Source: Cyclobacteriaceae bacterium (lineage in GTDB: Bacteria > Bacteroidota > Bacteroidia > Cytophagales > Cyclobacteriaceae). From it: DNA of 50,977 nucleotides. The notes beneath the pieces were generated by a model, which was not told the DNA's origin, searched no databases, and saw only the letters and a list, made by a program, of their open reading frames with translations. Position numbers and translations under genes: made by a program. Shown one piece after another: positions 16,778 to 24,467 of the stretch. Within the stretch, counting starts at the first letter, position 1; every line of letters starts with the position of its first letter. The DNA lies in the NCBI GenBank assembly GCA_028281285.1, contig JANQKF010000035.1, positions 1 through 50,977 on the forward strand. The letters are read 5' to 3'.

Positions 16778-17116
16778 ATGGGAAAAAATCACTTAGGCGA
16801 ATTCGAAGAAATTGTGATGCTTACTGTTGCCATCTTACATGGTGAAGCTTACGGTGTCGCTATCATCGAAGAAATGGAAACCCGGCTCAATCGGTCGGTC
16901 AGTATTGGTTCCTTACAAGTGGTATTGAAGCGGTTGGAAGAAAAAGGATATCTCACGTCAGAATTAGGACAAGCTACCAAAGTAAGAGGCGGTAAACGTA
17001 AGCGTTTCTTTACTGTGACTAACCTTGGGAAGGAAATGCTTCAAACTTCAAAGGAGCAACGCAATTCACTTTGGAATGCTGTTCCGGAATTTTCACTCAA
17101 AGCAATCAGCCTGTAG
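16778..17116 (+). CDS. PadR-family transcriptional regulator (PadR1)
   Basis: A 112-residue winged-helix protein. It has the PadR hallmarks: LGEFEEIVMLTVAILHGEAYGVAI in helix 1, SIGSLQVVLKRLEEKGYLTSE as the recognition helix and RGGKRKRFFTVTNLGKEML as the wing and next helix. It lacks a long C-terminal dimerisation domain, like other short PadR proteins paired with permeases. It is followed six bases later by permease A, so it probably regulates A-B and itself. Confidence 0.93.
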   Translation: MGKNHLGEFEEIVMLTVAILHGEAYGVAIIEEMETRLNRSVSIGSLQVVLKRLEEKGYLTSELGQATKVRGGKRKRFFTVTNLGKEMLQTSKEQRNSLWNAVPEFSLKAISL

Positions 17117-17122
17117 GGTTCT

Positions 17123-19792
17123 ATGAATCGTCAACCCTCTCCTCCCTTATTTCTTCTCCGCCTATTCAGGTGGTTTTGCGATCCACGCATTGTCGAAGAC
17201 ATCGAGGGAGATTTGGTCGAACGATTCGAGAAAAGAGTGAAAAACAAAGGTCATAAAAAAGCAAAACGTCTGTTTATCAAGGATGTATTCCGGCTCTTCA
17301 GACCGGGTATTATCCGATCGGTTGCAGGCAGTCAAAAACTTAACCCATTCGGTATGCTAAAAAACAACATTAAGGTAGCAAGAAGGCAACTGATGAGGAA
17401 TAAGATGTACTCATCAATAAAAATTGGCGGATTCTCGATAGGCATAGCGGTATGCCTGTTAATCGCATTGTTCATTCGAGATGAATTGAACTACGATCAA
17501 CACATAGGCAATCGTGACAATCTTTTTATGGTTGTCAATGAATACAACAACAACGGTGATATAGAAAAATTCACCTGGTTTCCACCACCATTCTCAGAGG
17601 CCATTGGAAATGATTTCCCCGAAGTACTATACTCCGGTAGAATGCTATTCAATGATTATTTTGGAGCGGGATCTGCCAGCATAAGAAGGGACGGCCAGGT
17701 GGTGAACATTTTTGATGACGGTTTTGCATTTGCTGATCAGTCTATTCTCGACATGTTTGGATATGAAATGACTAACGGTGATGCCAAACAAGCACTCAGT
17801 CAACCAAGAACTCTGGTCATGACTCAAAGTCGGGCAGACTTGCTTTTCCCTGAATCAAATCCAATAGGTCAAATAGTATATGTTAATGACGATACTGAAA
17901 AACCTTATACTGTTACCGGTGTATTAGCGGATCTTCCGGCCAATAGCACCATCAAGTTCGACTATCTTTTAAGTCTGAAGGAGCAAGAGTTTTTGGTGCG
18001 ATCACAAAACTCATGGGGTTCTAATAACTATCAAGTATTTGTGCAGCTCCAGAATCCAGGGCTAGAAGAGCAGTTAGCACCAAAACTTGATGCTATTAAA
18101 ACTAACTATTGGCTTCCTTCACTGAAAAAAGCTGGTTATGCAGATGCCGAAGAAATTGCTAAGTCCTATCATTATTCGCTTCTTCCTATCAGTGATTTAC
18201 ATCTTCAAAGTGGCGACATAAACGACCCATTTGAAAAGGGTGACATAAAATACATTTGGACTATTTCGCTCATCGCATTTTTTGTTCTCTCTTTGGCTTG
18301 TATAAATTTCATCAACCTATCCACTGCCAAATCAGCAAACCGGGCTAAGGAGGTAGGGCTTAGAAAGACAATCGGTTCTACTAAAGGTAACCTTGTAAGG
18401 CAGTTTTTGACTGAATCAATCCTGTTCAGTTTATTTTCATTCGTACTGGCACTTGTATTGGTCCTTTTGGCTCTCCCACAGTTTAATCAGTTGACAGAAA
18501 AGTCAATCACTTTGCCCTGGAATACCCTTTGGTTTATTCCAATCCTTTTCTCGGCCTCACTTGCCTTAGGGGTAATCGCTGGTCTCTACCCGGCCTTTTA
18601 CCTATCCAGGTTTACTCCGATTAAAGTGATTAAGGGAAGTGTATCACAAGGAAGTAAAAATTCTCAACTGCGAAATATCATGGTGGTATTCCAATTTGTG
18701 GCTTCAATAATATTAATCATAGCCACGTTGGTTGTAAATGACCAATTGAAATTCATTTTAACCAAGGATCTGGGATTTGAAAAGGAGAAGGTCATCTTAC
18801 TCCAAAATACTGACCTCTTGGGAAATAGCGCCAAAACTTTTAGAACCGAACTCGCTAAATCACCTATGATCGAGTCGATCTCTTTTGGTGGTTATCTTCC
18901 AATTTCCGGCACCAAGCGTAACGGAAATATGTGGTGGAATGATGGAAGGACCAAAATTGATGATGGTGTGGTAGGACAAAACTGGAGGGTTGATCAACAC
19001 TACCTTGAAACACTGGGAATAGAGCTTATAAGCGGAAGAAACTTTTCCATTGACCTTAAAACTGACTCTATGGCCATCGTCATCAATGAGTCAATGGCTG
19101 AAAGCCTAGGCTTCTCCGAAGATCCTATAGGAAAAAGGATAACAAGCTATATAAATAACTCCGTGGTCTATACAGTAATTGGCGTGGTCAAAGACTTTCA
19201 TTTTGAGGCAATGCACAATCCCATAGCACCATTGGCACTGAGATTGAGAAATGATCAAAGCACGTCAGCAATCCGTGTAAAAGCCGACCAAATGAACGAG
19301 GTAATCGACCTCATTCAGAACACATGGGATAAAACTGCTCCTAATCAACCCTTCATCTACGAATTCCTTGATCAACGCTTCTCCAGCATGTACTCGGAAA
19401 TTGAAAAGAACAAAAGGATACTAACCGTATTTGCCATTTTAGCAATTATCATAGCTTGTCTGGGGCTCTTGGGTCTCTCTATTTTCATGATTCAACAAAA
19501 GAACAAGGAAATTTGTGTACGGATAGCTTTGGGAGCAAAACCCCTTCAAATTCTGGGCTTGTTGGGTACAAGCTTCATGAAACCAATTGTGCTCTCATTC
19601 TTTATTGCACTACCCGTGGCCTGGTACATGATGGGAAGATGGCTGAATGATTTCGCGTATAATGTCGGTTTAAACTTTGGTCCTTTTTTCCAGGCTGGTT
19701 TTGCCGCCATTTTAATCGCACTGATCACTATTGGATTTCAGTCAATAAAAGCTTCTAATACCAATCCGGCAATAGGCTTAAAGGATGAATGA
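17123..19792 (+). CDS. orphan duplicated FtsX/MacB-type permease A
   Basis: An 889-residue membrane protein. Residues 1-77 form a soluble prefix (FRWFCDPRIVEDIEGDLVER) of the kind called permease prefix domain 2. The core starts at Met78 and is two FtsX-type halves in tandem. Each half has one helix, a large periplasmic MacB-type domain and three helices, giving eight helices in total. The cytoplasmic loop motif of the first half is RAKEVGLRKTIGS; in the second half it is weakened to VRIALGAK. No ATP-binding protein is encoded nearby, so the partner, if any, acts in trans. In Acidobacteria such genes with adjacent PadR regulators are known as ADOP permeases. Substrate is unknown. Confidence 0.9.
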   Translation: MNRQPSPPLFLLRLFRWFCDPRIVEDIEGDLVERFEKRVKNKGHKKAKRLFIKDVFRLFRPGIIRSVAGSQKLNPFGMLKNNIKVARRQLMRNKMYSSIKIGGFSIGIAVCLLIALFIRDELNYDQHIGNRDNLFMVVNEYNNNGDIEKFTWFPPPFSEAIGNDFPEVLYSGRMLFNDYFGAGSASIRRDGQVVNIFDDGFAFADQSILDMFGYEMTNGDAKQALSQPRTLVMTQSRADLLFPESNPIGQIVYVNDDTEKPYTVTGVLADLPANSTIKFDYLLSLKEQEFLVRSQNSWGSNNYQVFVQLQNPGLEEQLAPKLDAIKTNYWLPSLKKAGYADAEEIAKSYHYSLLPISDLHLQSGDINDPFEKGDIKYIWTISLIAFFVLSLACINFINLSTAKSANRAKEVGLRKTIGSTKGNLVRQFLTESILFSLFSFVLALVLVLLALPQFNQLTEKSITLPWNTLWFIPILFSASLALGVIAGLYPAFYLSRFTPIKVIKGSVSQGSKNSQLRNIMVVFQFVASIILIIATLVVNDQLKFILTKDLGFEKEKVILLQNTDLLGNSAKTFRTELAKSPMIESISFGGYLPISGTKRNGNMWWNDGRTKIDDGVVGQNWRVDQHYLETLGIELISGRNFSIDLKTDSMAIVINESMAESLGFSEDPIGKRITSYINNSVVYTVIGVVKDFHFEAMHNPIAPLALRLRNDQSTSAIRVKADQMNEVIDLIQNTWDKTAPNQPFIYEFLDQRFSSMYSEIEKNKRILTVFAILAIIIACLGLLGLSIFMIQQKNKEICVRIALGAKPLQILGLLGTSFMKPIVLSFFIALPVAWYMMGRWLNDFAYNVGLNFGPFFQAGFAAILIALITIGFQSIKASNTNPAIGLKDE

Positions 19793-22469
19793 TAAGAGTA
19801 ACCATACAAGGCCGCCTTGGGCATTCTTGGCCTTTCTTCGATGGTTTTGCGATCCAAGACTAGTCGAGGACATTGAAGGCGACTTGGTGGAACGTTTTGA
19901 AATAAGAACATTAAAAAAAGGTCATAAAACAGCAACACGCCTGTTTATCAAGGATGTATTCCAACTCTTCAGACCTGGAATCATTCGGTCATTTTCAGGT
20001 AGTCAATCACTCAATCAATTTGGTATGTTACAAAACAACATTAAAGTAGCCAGAAGGCAACTGATGAGGAATAAGATGTACTCATCAATCAAAATAGGTG
20101 GATTCGCAATAGGCATTGCAGTCTGTCTGCTTATTGCATTATTCATTCGGGATGAATTAAGCTATGATCGTCATATTCCGGATCACGAGAATTTGTACCT
20201 GTCTATTAAGGAATACAACAATGTACCTGAATATGGAGATGTCCGTGCCGCTTGGTTTTCTGCCCCGTTTGCCCAAGCATTACGTGAAGACTTTCCGGAG
20301 GTAGTTCAAACGGCAAGAACGGTCAACGGTGAAAATTTTGGAGCCGGAGCCAACAGTATCCGAGAAGAAGGCAATCCAAGAAACAATTACGAAGAGGGTT
20401 GGATTTTTGCTGACCCTGAAATCATTGATATGTTCAGGATGCCGATGATTTATGGCGACTCTAAAGAGGCACTTAAGAATCCCCTATCCATCGTTCTGAC
20501 CCAATCCGTTTCGGAAAAGTTATTTCCCGGTGAAAACCCGGTTGGTAAGACTGTTTATGCCTCTGATCTGGATGAAAGGCCATTTTCAATCGGAGGCGTT
20601 GTAGCCGATCCACCAAAGAATAGTACGTTGCAATTCCGAGTTCTAGTCACCCTTAGCGGTAAAGAATTCTGGGAAGGAGAACAAACTTTTTGGGGAGCTC
20701 AAAACTACCTGGTATTTACAAGGATTCGGGAAGACGCTAACCTGGCCAATCTGAATTCCAGACTAAAGGAAATTGGAACAAAATATATCTTGCCTTTAGA
20801 GAAAGAAAATGGTAATCCTAATGCCGAAGAAGAGGTGGATAACATCAATTTCTTCCTTAAGCCATTGACCGATATTCACTTGCATGCAGCTGACATTTAT
20901 ATCCCGTTAGCTAAAAGCGACATTGAATACGTTTATATTTTCGGAGCCATTGCCCTGTTCATCCTAGGGCTTGCATGCATCAATTTTATCAATCTATCCA
21001 CCGCGAAATCAGCAAACCGGGCCAAAGAGGTCGGTCTGAGAAAGACTATTGGGTCATACAAATCGAACCTGATCAATCAATTTCTTACTGAGTCCATTAT
21101 CTACAGCCTGATTTCCTTTGCACTAGCGGTCCTATTGGCCGGATTGATTCTTCCCTATTTTAATGCATTGGCAGGAAAATCAATAGTGCTTCCCTGGGAT
21201 ACATTTTGGTTCATTCCGATATTACTCGTCACTTCAATTCTCATCGGGGTAATAGCAGGTGTTTATCCGGCATTTTACCTTTCCTCTTTCCGACCTGCCG
21301 CAGTATTAAAGGGTACTTTAAGTATAGGCGCTAAGGGCTCGAAACTGAGAAATGTGTTGGTGGTAGTACAGTTCACTGCTTCGATAATCTTGATTATTGG
21401 AACCTTCGTAGTGTATCAGCAAATGAGTTTTATACTAAATAGGCAAACAGGATTTGACAAGGACCAGGTAGTGATGTTGGAGGGGACCAATCAAATGGGT
21501 GATCAGTTGGAAAGCTTCAAAAATGAGTTATTGAATATTCCTTCAGTCGAAAATGTAGCCATAGGAGACTATCTCCCGGTGACTGGGACTCTTAGGAATG
21601 GGAACACTTGGTGGAATGATGGTAAAACCAAAGAAGACCCTGGATTCCCAGGACAAAACTGGCGTGTTGATTATAGTTATATCGAGACACTTGGAATGAA
21701 TATCATTGAAGGACGAAACTTCTCAAAAGAACTAAGAACAGATAGTGCTGCAATGATTATCAACCAGGCTATGGCCAGAGAGCTTGGTATTGCAGATAAT
21801 CCCATTGGAAAGCGAATCACTAATAGAAGCAGCAATCGATTCGTATATACGGTTATAGGTGTGGTTGAAGATTTCAACTACGACCTGATGACTGAGCCCG
21901 TCCGACCTTTAGCCATGCGGCTTGGAAGAAGCAGTTCAATCACTTCTGTCAAGGTAAATGCTGAGAACATTTCTGCTACAATGGCTGAAATTGAAGAACT
22001 ATGGATGAAAATGGCGCCAAATCAGCCATTTATGTACAAGTTCATGGATCAGCAGTTTGCTCAAATGTATGCAAGTGTTCAGCAGGTCAGGGATATTCTA
22101 ACGGCTTTCGCCATTCTCGCAGTGATTATCGCCTGCTTAGGACTATTTGGGTTGTCAGTATTTATGGTAGAGCAACGTAATAAAGAGATCAGTGTAAGAT
22201 TGGTACTTGGTGCGAAGTCATCACAGATTGTCGGAATGCTTAGCTTCAACTTCATGAAGCCTATATTACTTGCCCTTCTTTTAGCGATACCAGTCGCATG
22301 GTATATGATGAAAGAGTGGCTTTCAGACTTTGAATATCAAATTGACTTAGGCGCAGGTGTTTTTGTATTCGCGGGCTTGGCAGCGATTGCTATAGCCATG
22401 ATCACAATCAGCTTCCAGTCTGTCCAGGCAGCATTTTCAAACCCTGTGAAGGGCCTGAGAAACGAATAG
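19785..22469 (+). CDS. orphan duplicated permease B
   Basis: 894 residues, closest to permease A in both parts: prefix FLRWFCDPRLVEDIEGDLVERF (residues 16-37), junction Met81, and a core beginning NNIKVARRQLMRNKMYSS, identical to A in this stretch. Its second coupling loop reads ISVRLVLGAK, again lacking the Lys usual in the other paralogs. The ATG lies inside the last codons of A (ATGAATGA, 8-base overlap), so A and B are likely translationally coupled and may form a heterodimer or act as parallel transporters. An inverted repeat after the stop suggests that the PadR1 unit ends here. Confidence 0.9.
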   Translation: MNDKSNHTRPPWAFLAFLRWFCDPRLVEDIEGDLVERFEIRTLKKGHKTATRLFIKDVFQLFRPGIIRSFSGSQSLNQFGMLQNNIKVARRQLMRNKMYSSIKIGGFAIGIAVCLLIALFIRDELSYDRHIPDHENLYLSIKEYNNVPEYGDVRAAWFSAPFAQALREDFPEVVQTARTVNGENFGAGANSIREEGNPRNNYEEGWIFADPEIIDMFRMPMIYGDSKEALKNPLSIVLTQSVSEKLFPGENPVGKTVYASDLDERPFSIGGVVADPPKNSTLQFRVLVTLSGKEFWEGEQTFWGAQNYLVFTRIREDANLANLNSRLKEIGTKYILPLEKENGNPNAEEEVDNINFFLKPLTDIHLHAADIYIPLAKSDIEYVYIFGAIALFILGLACINFINLSTAKSANRAKEVGLRKTIGSYKSNLINQFLTESIIYSLISFALAVLLAGLILPYFNALAGKSIVLPWDTFWFIPILLVTSILIGVIAGVYPAFYLSSFRPAAVLKGTLSIGAKGSKLRNVLVVVQFTASIILIIGTFVVYQQMSFILNRQTGFDKDQVVMLEGTNQMGDQLESFKNELLNIPSVENVAIGDYLPVTGTLRNGNTWWNDGKTKEDPGFPGQNWRVDYSYIETLGMNIIEGRNFSKELRTDSAAMIINQAMARELGIADNPIGKRITNRSSNRFVYTVIGVVEDFNYDLMTEPVRPLAMRLGRSSSITSVKVNAENISATMAEIEELWMKMAPNQPFMYKFMDQQFAQMYASVQQVRDILTAFAILAVIIACLGLFGLSVFMVEQRNKEISVRLVLGAKSSQIVGMLSFNFMKPILLALLLAIPVAWYMMKEWLSDFEYQIDLGAGVFVFAGLAAIAIAMITISFQSVQAAFSNPVKGLRNE

Positions 22470-22475
22470 AATTAA

Positions 22476-22507
22476 GTTGCCGTAGCTCACAGTTGAACTA
22501 CGGCAAC
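22476..22507 (+). terminator. hairpin after permease B
   Basis: GTTGCCGTAG and CTACGGCAAC form a perfect 10-bp stem with a 12-base loop, six bases after the stop codon of B. It lacks a strong T-run. It also faces the converging lipoprotein gene on the other strand. Confidence 0.6.
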
Positions 22508-22542
22508 AATTTACCCCCTCTTCATTCTTACGATTTCTTGGC

Positions 22543-23055
22543 CTATCGAAGTCCGTTTTGATCACTTCCTTTAAGAAATCTCCAGGTACCCCCTTCCTTT
22601 ATCATATAAGCCGAAATCGCACCATAGTACTTTTTGGTTTCCCCGGTTTTGAGTTTGTCAGTTTGGTTATACATAGCAAATATGTAAACCATGTTTTCAT
22701 TATAAACCGTGACTTTACCGGGTGTGCTATTCAGTTTAGATCTACTGACCGACTCATAGCTTTCTTTCAAAGTTTCAACCAATTCAATACGCTCAGGAAA
22801 TTCGGTGTCTGCCCGAGTACCTTCTCGAGAGCGTTCAATTTCCCATGTGAATCGGTCATCGGCTGAGAAATAATCCTCGAGATGATCAAATTCTTTAGAC
22901 TCAATCTTAGATATAAACTGATTGTATCTCTTGGCCACATCCTTTGCAATTCTGGTCTGCTCTCGATTTAAGCCGTCATATGCTCCCCCACCGCAGGACA
23001 TCAACCCCACTACCACGAGGAACAACAAAAATTTAATTATTCCTTTCATAAACAT
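22543..23055 (-). CDS. NTF2/SnoaL-like lipoprotein
   Basis: A 170-residue protein with a lipoprotein signal (LFLVVVGLMSC, Cys21). The mature part starts with a long helix (TRIAKDVAKRYNQFISKIESKEFDHLEDYFSAD is the region, residues 34-66) and ends in strands such as MVYIFAMYNQTD and GTWRFLKGSDQ, a layout typical of SnoaL-like domains. Role unknown. It converges on permease B and so is not part of that unit. A Met two codons downstream (23049) is an equally good start. Confidence 0.72.
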   Translation of the reverse strand: MFMKGIIKFLLFLVVVGLMSCGGGAYDGLNREQTRIAKDVAKRYNQFISKIESKEFDHLEDYFSADDRFTWEIERSREGTRADTEFPERIELVETLKESYESVSRSKLNSTPGKVTVYNENMVYIFAMYNQTDKLKTGETKKYYGAISAYMIKEGGTWRFLKGSDQNGLR

Positions 23056-23149
23056 CTCCTTAGTCCCGAGAAGTCCTGAATAATTATGTTGTTCTATGCT
23101 ATAATGGTTGAAAGCTTGAAAACCCTTACTTATGGACTCGTCAAGTAAC

Positions 23150-23386
23150 CTAGCAGTTGTCTACTAACCACTTTTCAAAAGTATCGACTTGCACCCCCAT
23201 TGTTTTCAAATTTGTCCTTACGTGAAAAAATGGAATTGTTGGTTTCGAGCCCCAAAATGTTACGGAGCGTCTACAACCAGGACATTTCCAGTGGTGATGA
23301 GAGGCTTTTATTCTGGAGAATTTACATTTTCGATGAACTAAAAAGCGCTCCCAACATTTGGTTTTAACCGGGGGCTTGTCGGACAT
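23150..23386 (-). CDS. HicA-like toxin, cysteine-containing variant
   Basis: A 78-residue basic protein. The pattern RFLVHRKCKFSRIKASHHHWKC followed by TIPFFHVRTNLKTMGVQVDTF fits the HicA mRNA-interferase fold, in which a His in the SH segment is catalytic (here within His30-His32). Unlike standard HicA it carries a CPGC pair (Cys35, Cys38) and further Cys residues at 11 and 21, so it may bind zinc. Its ATG follows the stop of the HicB-like gene with no gap. The assignment rests on motif memory, so it is moderate. Confidence 0.62.
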   Translation of the reverse strand: MSDKPPVKTKCWERFLVHRKCKFSRIKASHHHWKCPGCRRSVTFWGSKPTIPFFHVRTNLKTMGVQVDTFEKWLVDNC

Positions 23387-23782
23387 CTAAACAGCTACTA
23401 TTTTGTTTTCAATTGGGGTGTTCTCCGGAAGTTCAAATTCTTTCAGAACTCCCTGATTATCAATATATGAACCATTGAACTTGAAGTTCTTTCTTGCCAA
23501 GCGTACTGGACTAAAACCATATTTAAGTAACTCTTTATCCATTTCTTTGGAAGGCATGGCGAAGAGACCATCTGCAAAATCCTGAAGTACCAAATTCACC
23601 ATCTCCAAAGCTTCATTCTCAGTATCTCCGTATCCAGATATATTTAATTCCGGAATATATAGAATATGGAAATCATTATCTCTGATTTTAAGTATGCGCA
23701 AAGTCCCTTTGACTCTGCCCCTTCTTCGATCTAATCTCAATATGAGTTCGTCTGGATCACCGGATGAAATTGAAATACTCAT
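23387..23782 (-). CDS. HicB-like antitoxin
   Basis: A 131-residue protein. The segment FHILYIPELNISGYGDTENEALEMVNLVLQDF (roughly residues 38-69) matches the HicB/UPF0150 pattern of strand, strand and long helix that neutralises HicA. No C-terminal DNA-binding domain (ribbon-helix-helix or HTH) is obvious, so autoregulation may differ from the classic case. It precedes the toxin gene, antitoxin first, with adjacent stop and start codons. Confidence 0.6.
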   Translation of the reverse strand: MSISISSGDPDELILRLDRRRGRVKGTLRILKIRDNDFHILYIPELNISGYGDTENEALEMVNLVLQDFADGLFAMPSKEMDKELLKYGFSPVRLARKNFKFNGSYIDNQGVLKEFELPENTPIENKIVAV

Positions 23783-23798
23783 ACCAACTAAGTTTATT

Positions 23799-23830
23799 CA
23801 ATAATAGGTCATATACACTTTAGAACCAAA
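23799..23830 (-). promoter_or_regulatory. candidate promoter for the HicBA-like pair
   Basis: On the minus strand TTTG (23827-23830) is separated by 20 bases from TATTATTG (23799-23806), a near match to the Bacteroidota -33 / -7 arrangement, 17 bases before the start codon at 23782. Confidence 0.4.
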
Positions 23831-24025
23831 CGAATAAAATACAGAAAACATTACTTCTGATATCCAAATAATCAATATACCACGATTAATTATTTATGAT
23901 TACTCAGTCTTAATTAAGGTTGGAATCAGCTTACGAGTAAATCACATTTTTATTTCTTGCATTCATAAAATGGTTGTATTAATCAAGTATCATTCGAAAC
24001 AGACAATCCACAATACTCTTATTGA
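23831..24025. other. AT-rich intergenic region without a recognised gene
   Basis: Part of the 343-base gap between the HicB-like gene and PadR2. It is AT-rich with short palindromes such as CTTAATTAAG, but I see no ORF, RNA gene or mobile-element end in it. The right part of the gap holds the PadR2 promoter and operator described separately. Confidence 0.6.
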
Positions 24026-24053
24026 TGCAACCTTTAAACAAGTATGGCGTCTA
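24026..24053 (+). promoter_or_regulatory. possible ECF-sigma-type promoter before PadR2
   Basis: TGCAACC (24026-24032) is followed after 15 bases by CGTCTA (24048-24053). The arrangement resembles the -35/-10 pairs of ECF sigma factors in this phylum, as I remember them. The TGCAACC half recurs before four other units of the array; the CGTCTA half does not. Confidence 0.4.
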
Positions 24054-24056
24054 TTA

Positions 24057-24117
24057 GTTACTAAAAAGTAGAACATATTTCTTTTTTATTTCTACATTTG
24101 TTCTACAATCTAGTAAC
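24057..24117 (+). promoter_or_regulatory. large dyad operator and promoter of PadR2
   Basis: GTTACTA-N4-GTAGAACA (24057-24075) is mirrored exactly by TGTTCTAC-N4-TAGTAAC (24099-24117), with a 23-base centre. The -7-like element TACATTTG (24093-24100) lies at the inner edge of the right arm, so a bound dimer or tetramer would cover the promoter. It ends eight bases before the PadR2 ATG, which suggests autoregulation. Confidence 0.75.
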
Positions 24118-24125
24118 ATACAACT

Positions 24126-24467
24126 ATGAAGGAAACAAGATTAGGTGACTTCGAAGAAACACTTCTCCTGCTTGTAGGCATACTCGAAAAAGAGGCGTAT
24201 GCCTTCAAAATCGCTGAAGAATTCGAAAGTCAAACGAAAAGATCCACCTCTATTGGAGCTGTACATTCCACGCTCAATCGCTTGAGTGACAAAGGTTTTC
24301 TGACTTCAGAAATGGGAGCAGCAACAGCTGAACGAGGTGGCAGAAGAAAGAGAATTTATTCCATTACAGCTTCAGGTCAACGTGCACTTCAGGATTCCAG
24401 GGACTTTAAATTATCACTGTGGAAACAATTCCCAGCGTTTGCTGGAGATCTCAACTTTAGCGCATGA
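24126..24467 (+). CDS. PadR-family transcriptional regulator (PadR2)
   Basis: A 113-residue winged helix with LGDFEETLLLLVGILEKEAYAFKI, the recognition segment STSIGAVHSTLNRLSDKGFLTSEMG and the wing RGGRRKRIYSITASGQRAL. It differs from PadR1 and PadR3 through most of its surface but keeps the same length and layout. Its stop overlaps the start of permease C (ATGA). It is preceded by a long dyad that it probably binds. Confidence 0.93.
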   Translation: MKETRLGDFEETLLLLVGILEKEAYAFKIAEEFESQTKRSTSIGAVHSTLNRLSDKGFLTSEMGAATAERGGRRKRIYSITASGQRALQDSRDFKLSLWKQFPAFAGDLNFSA

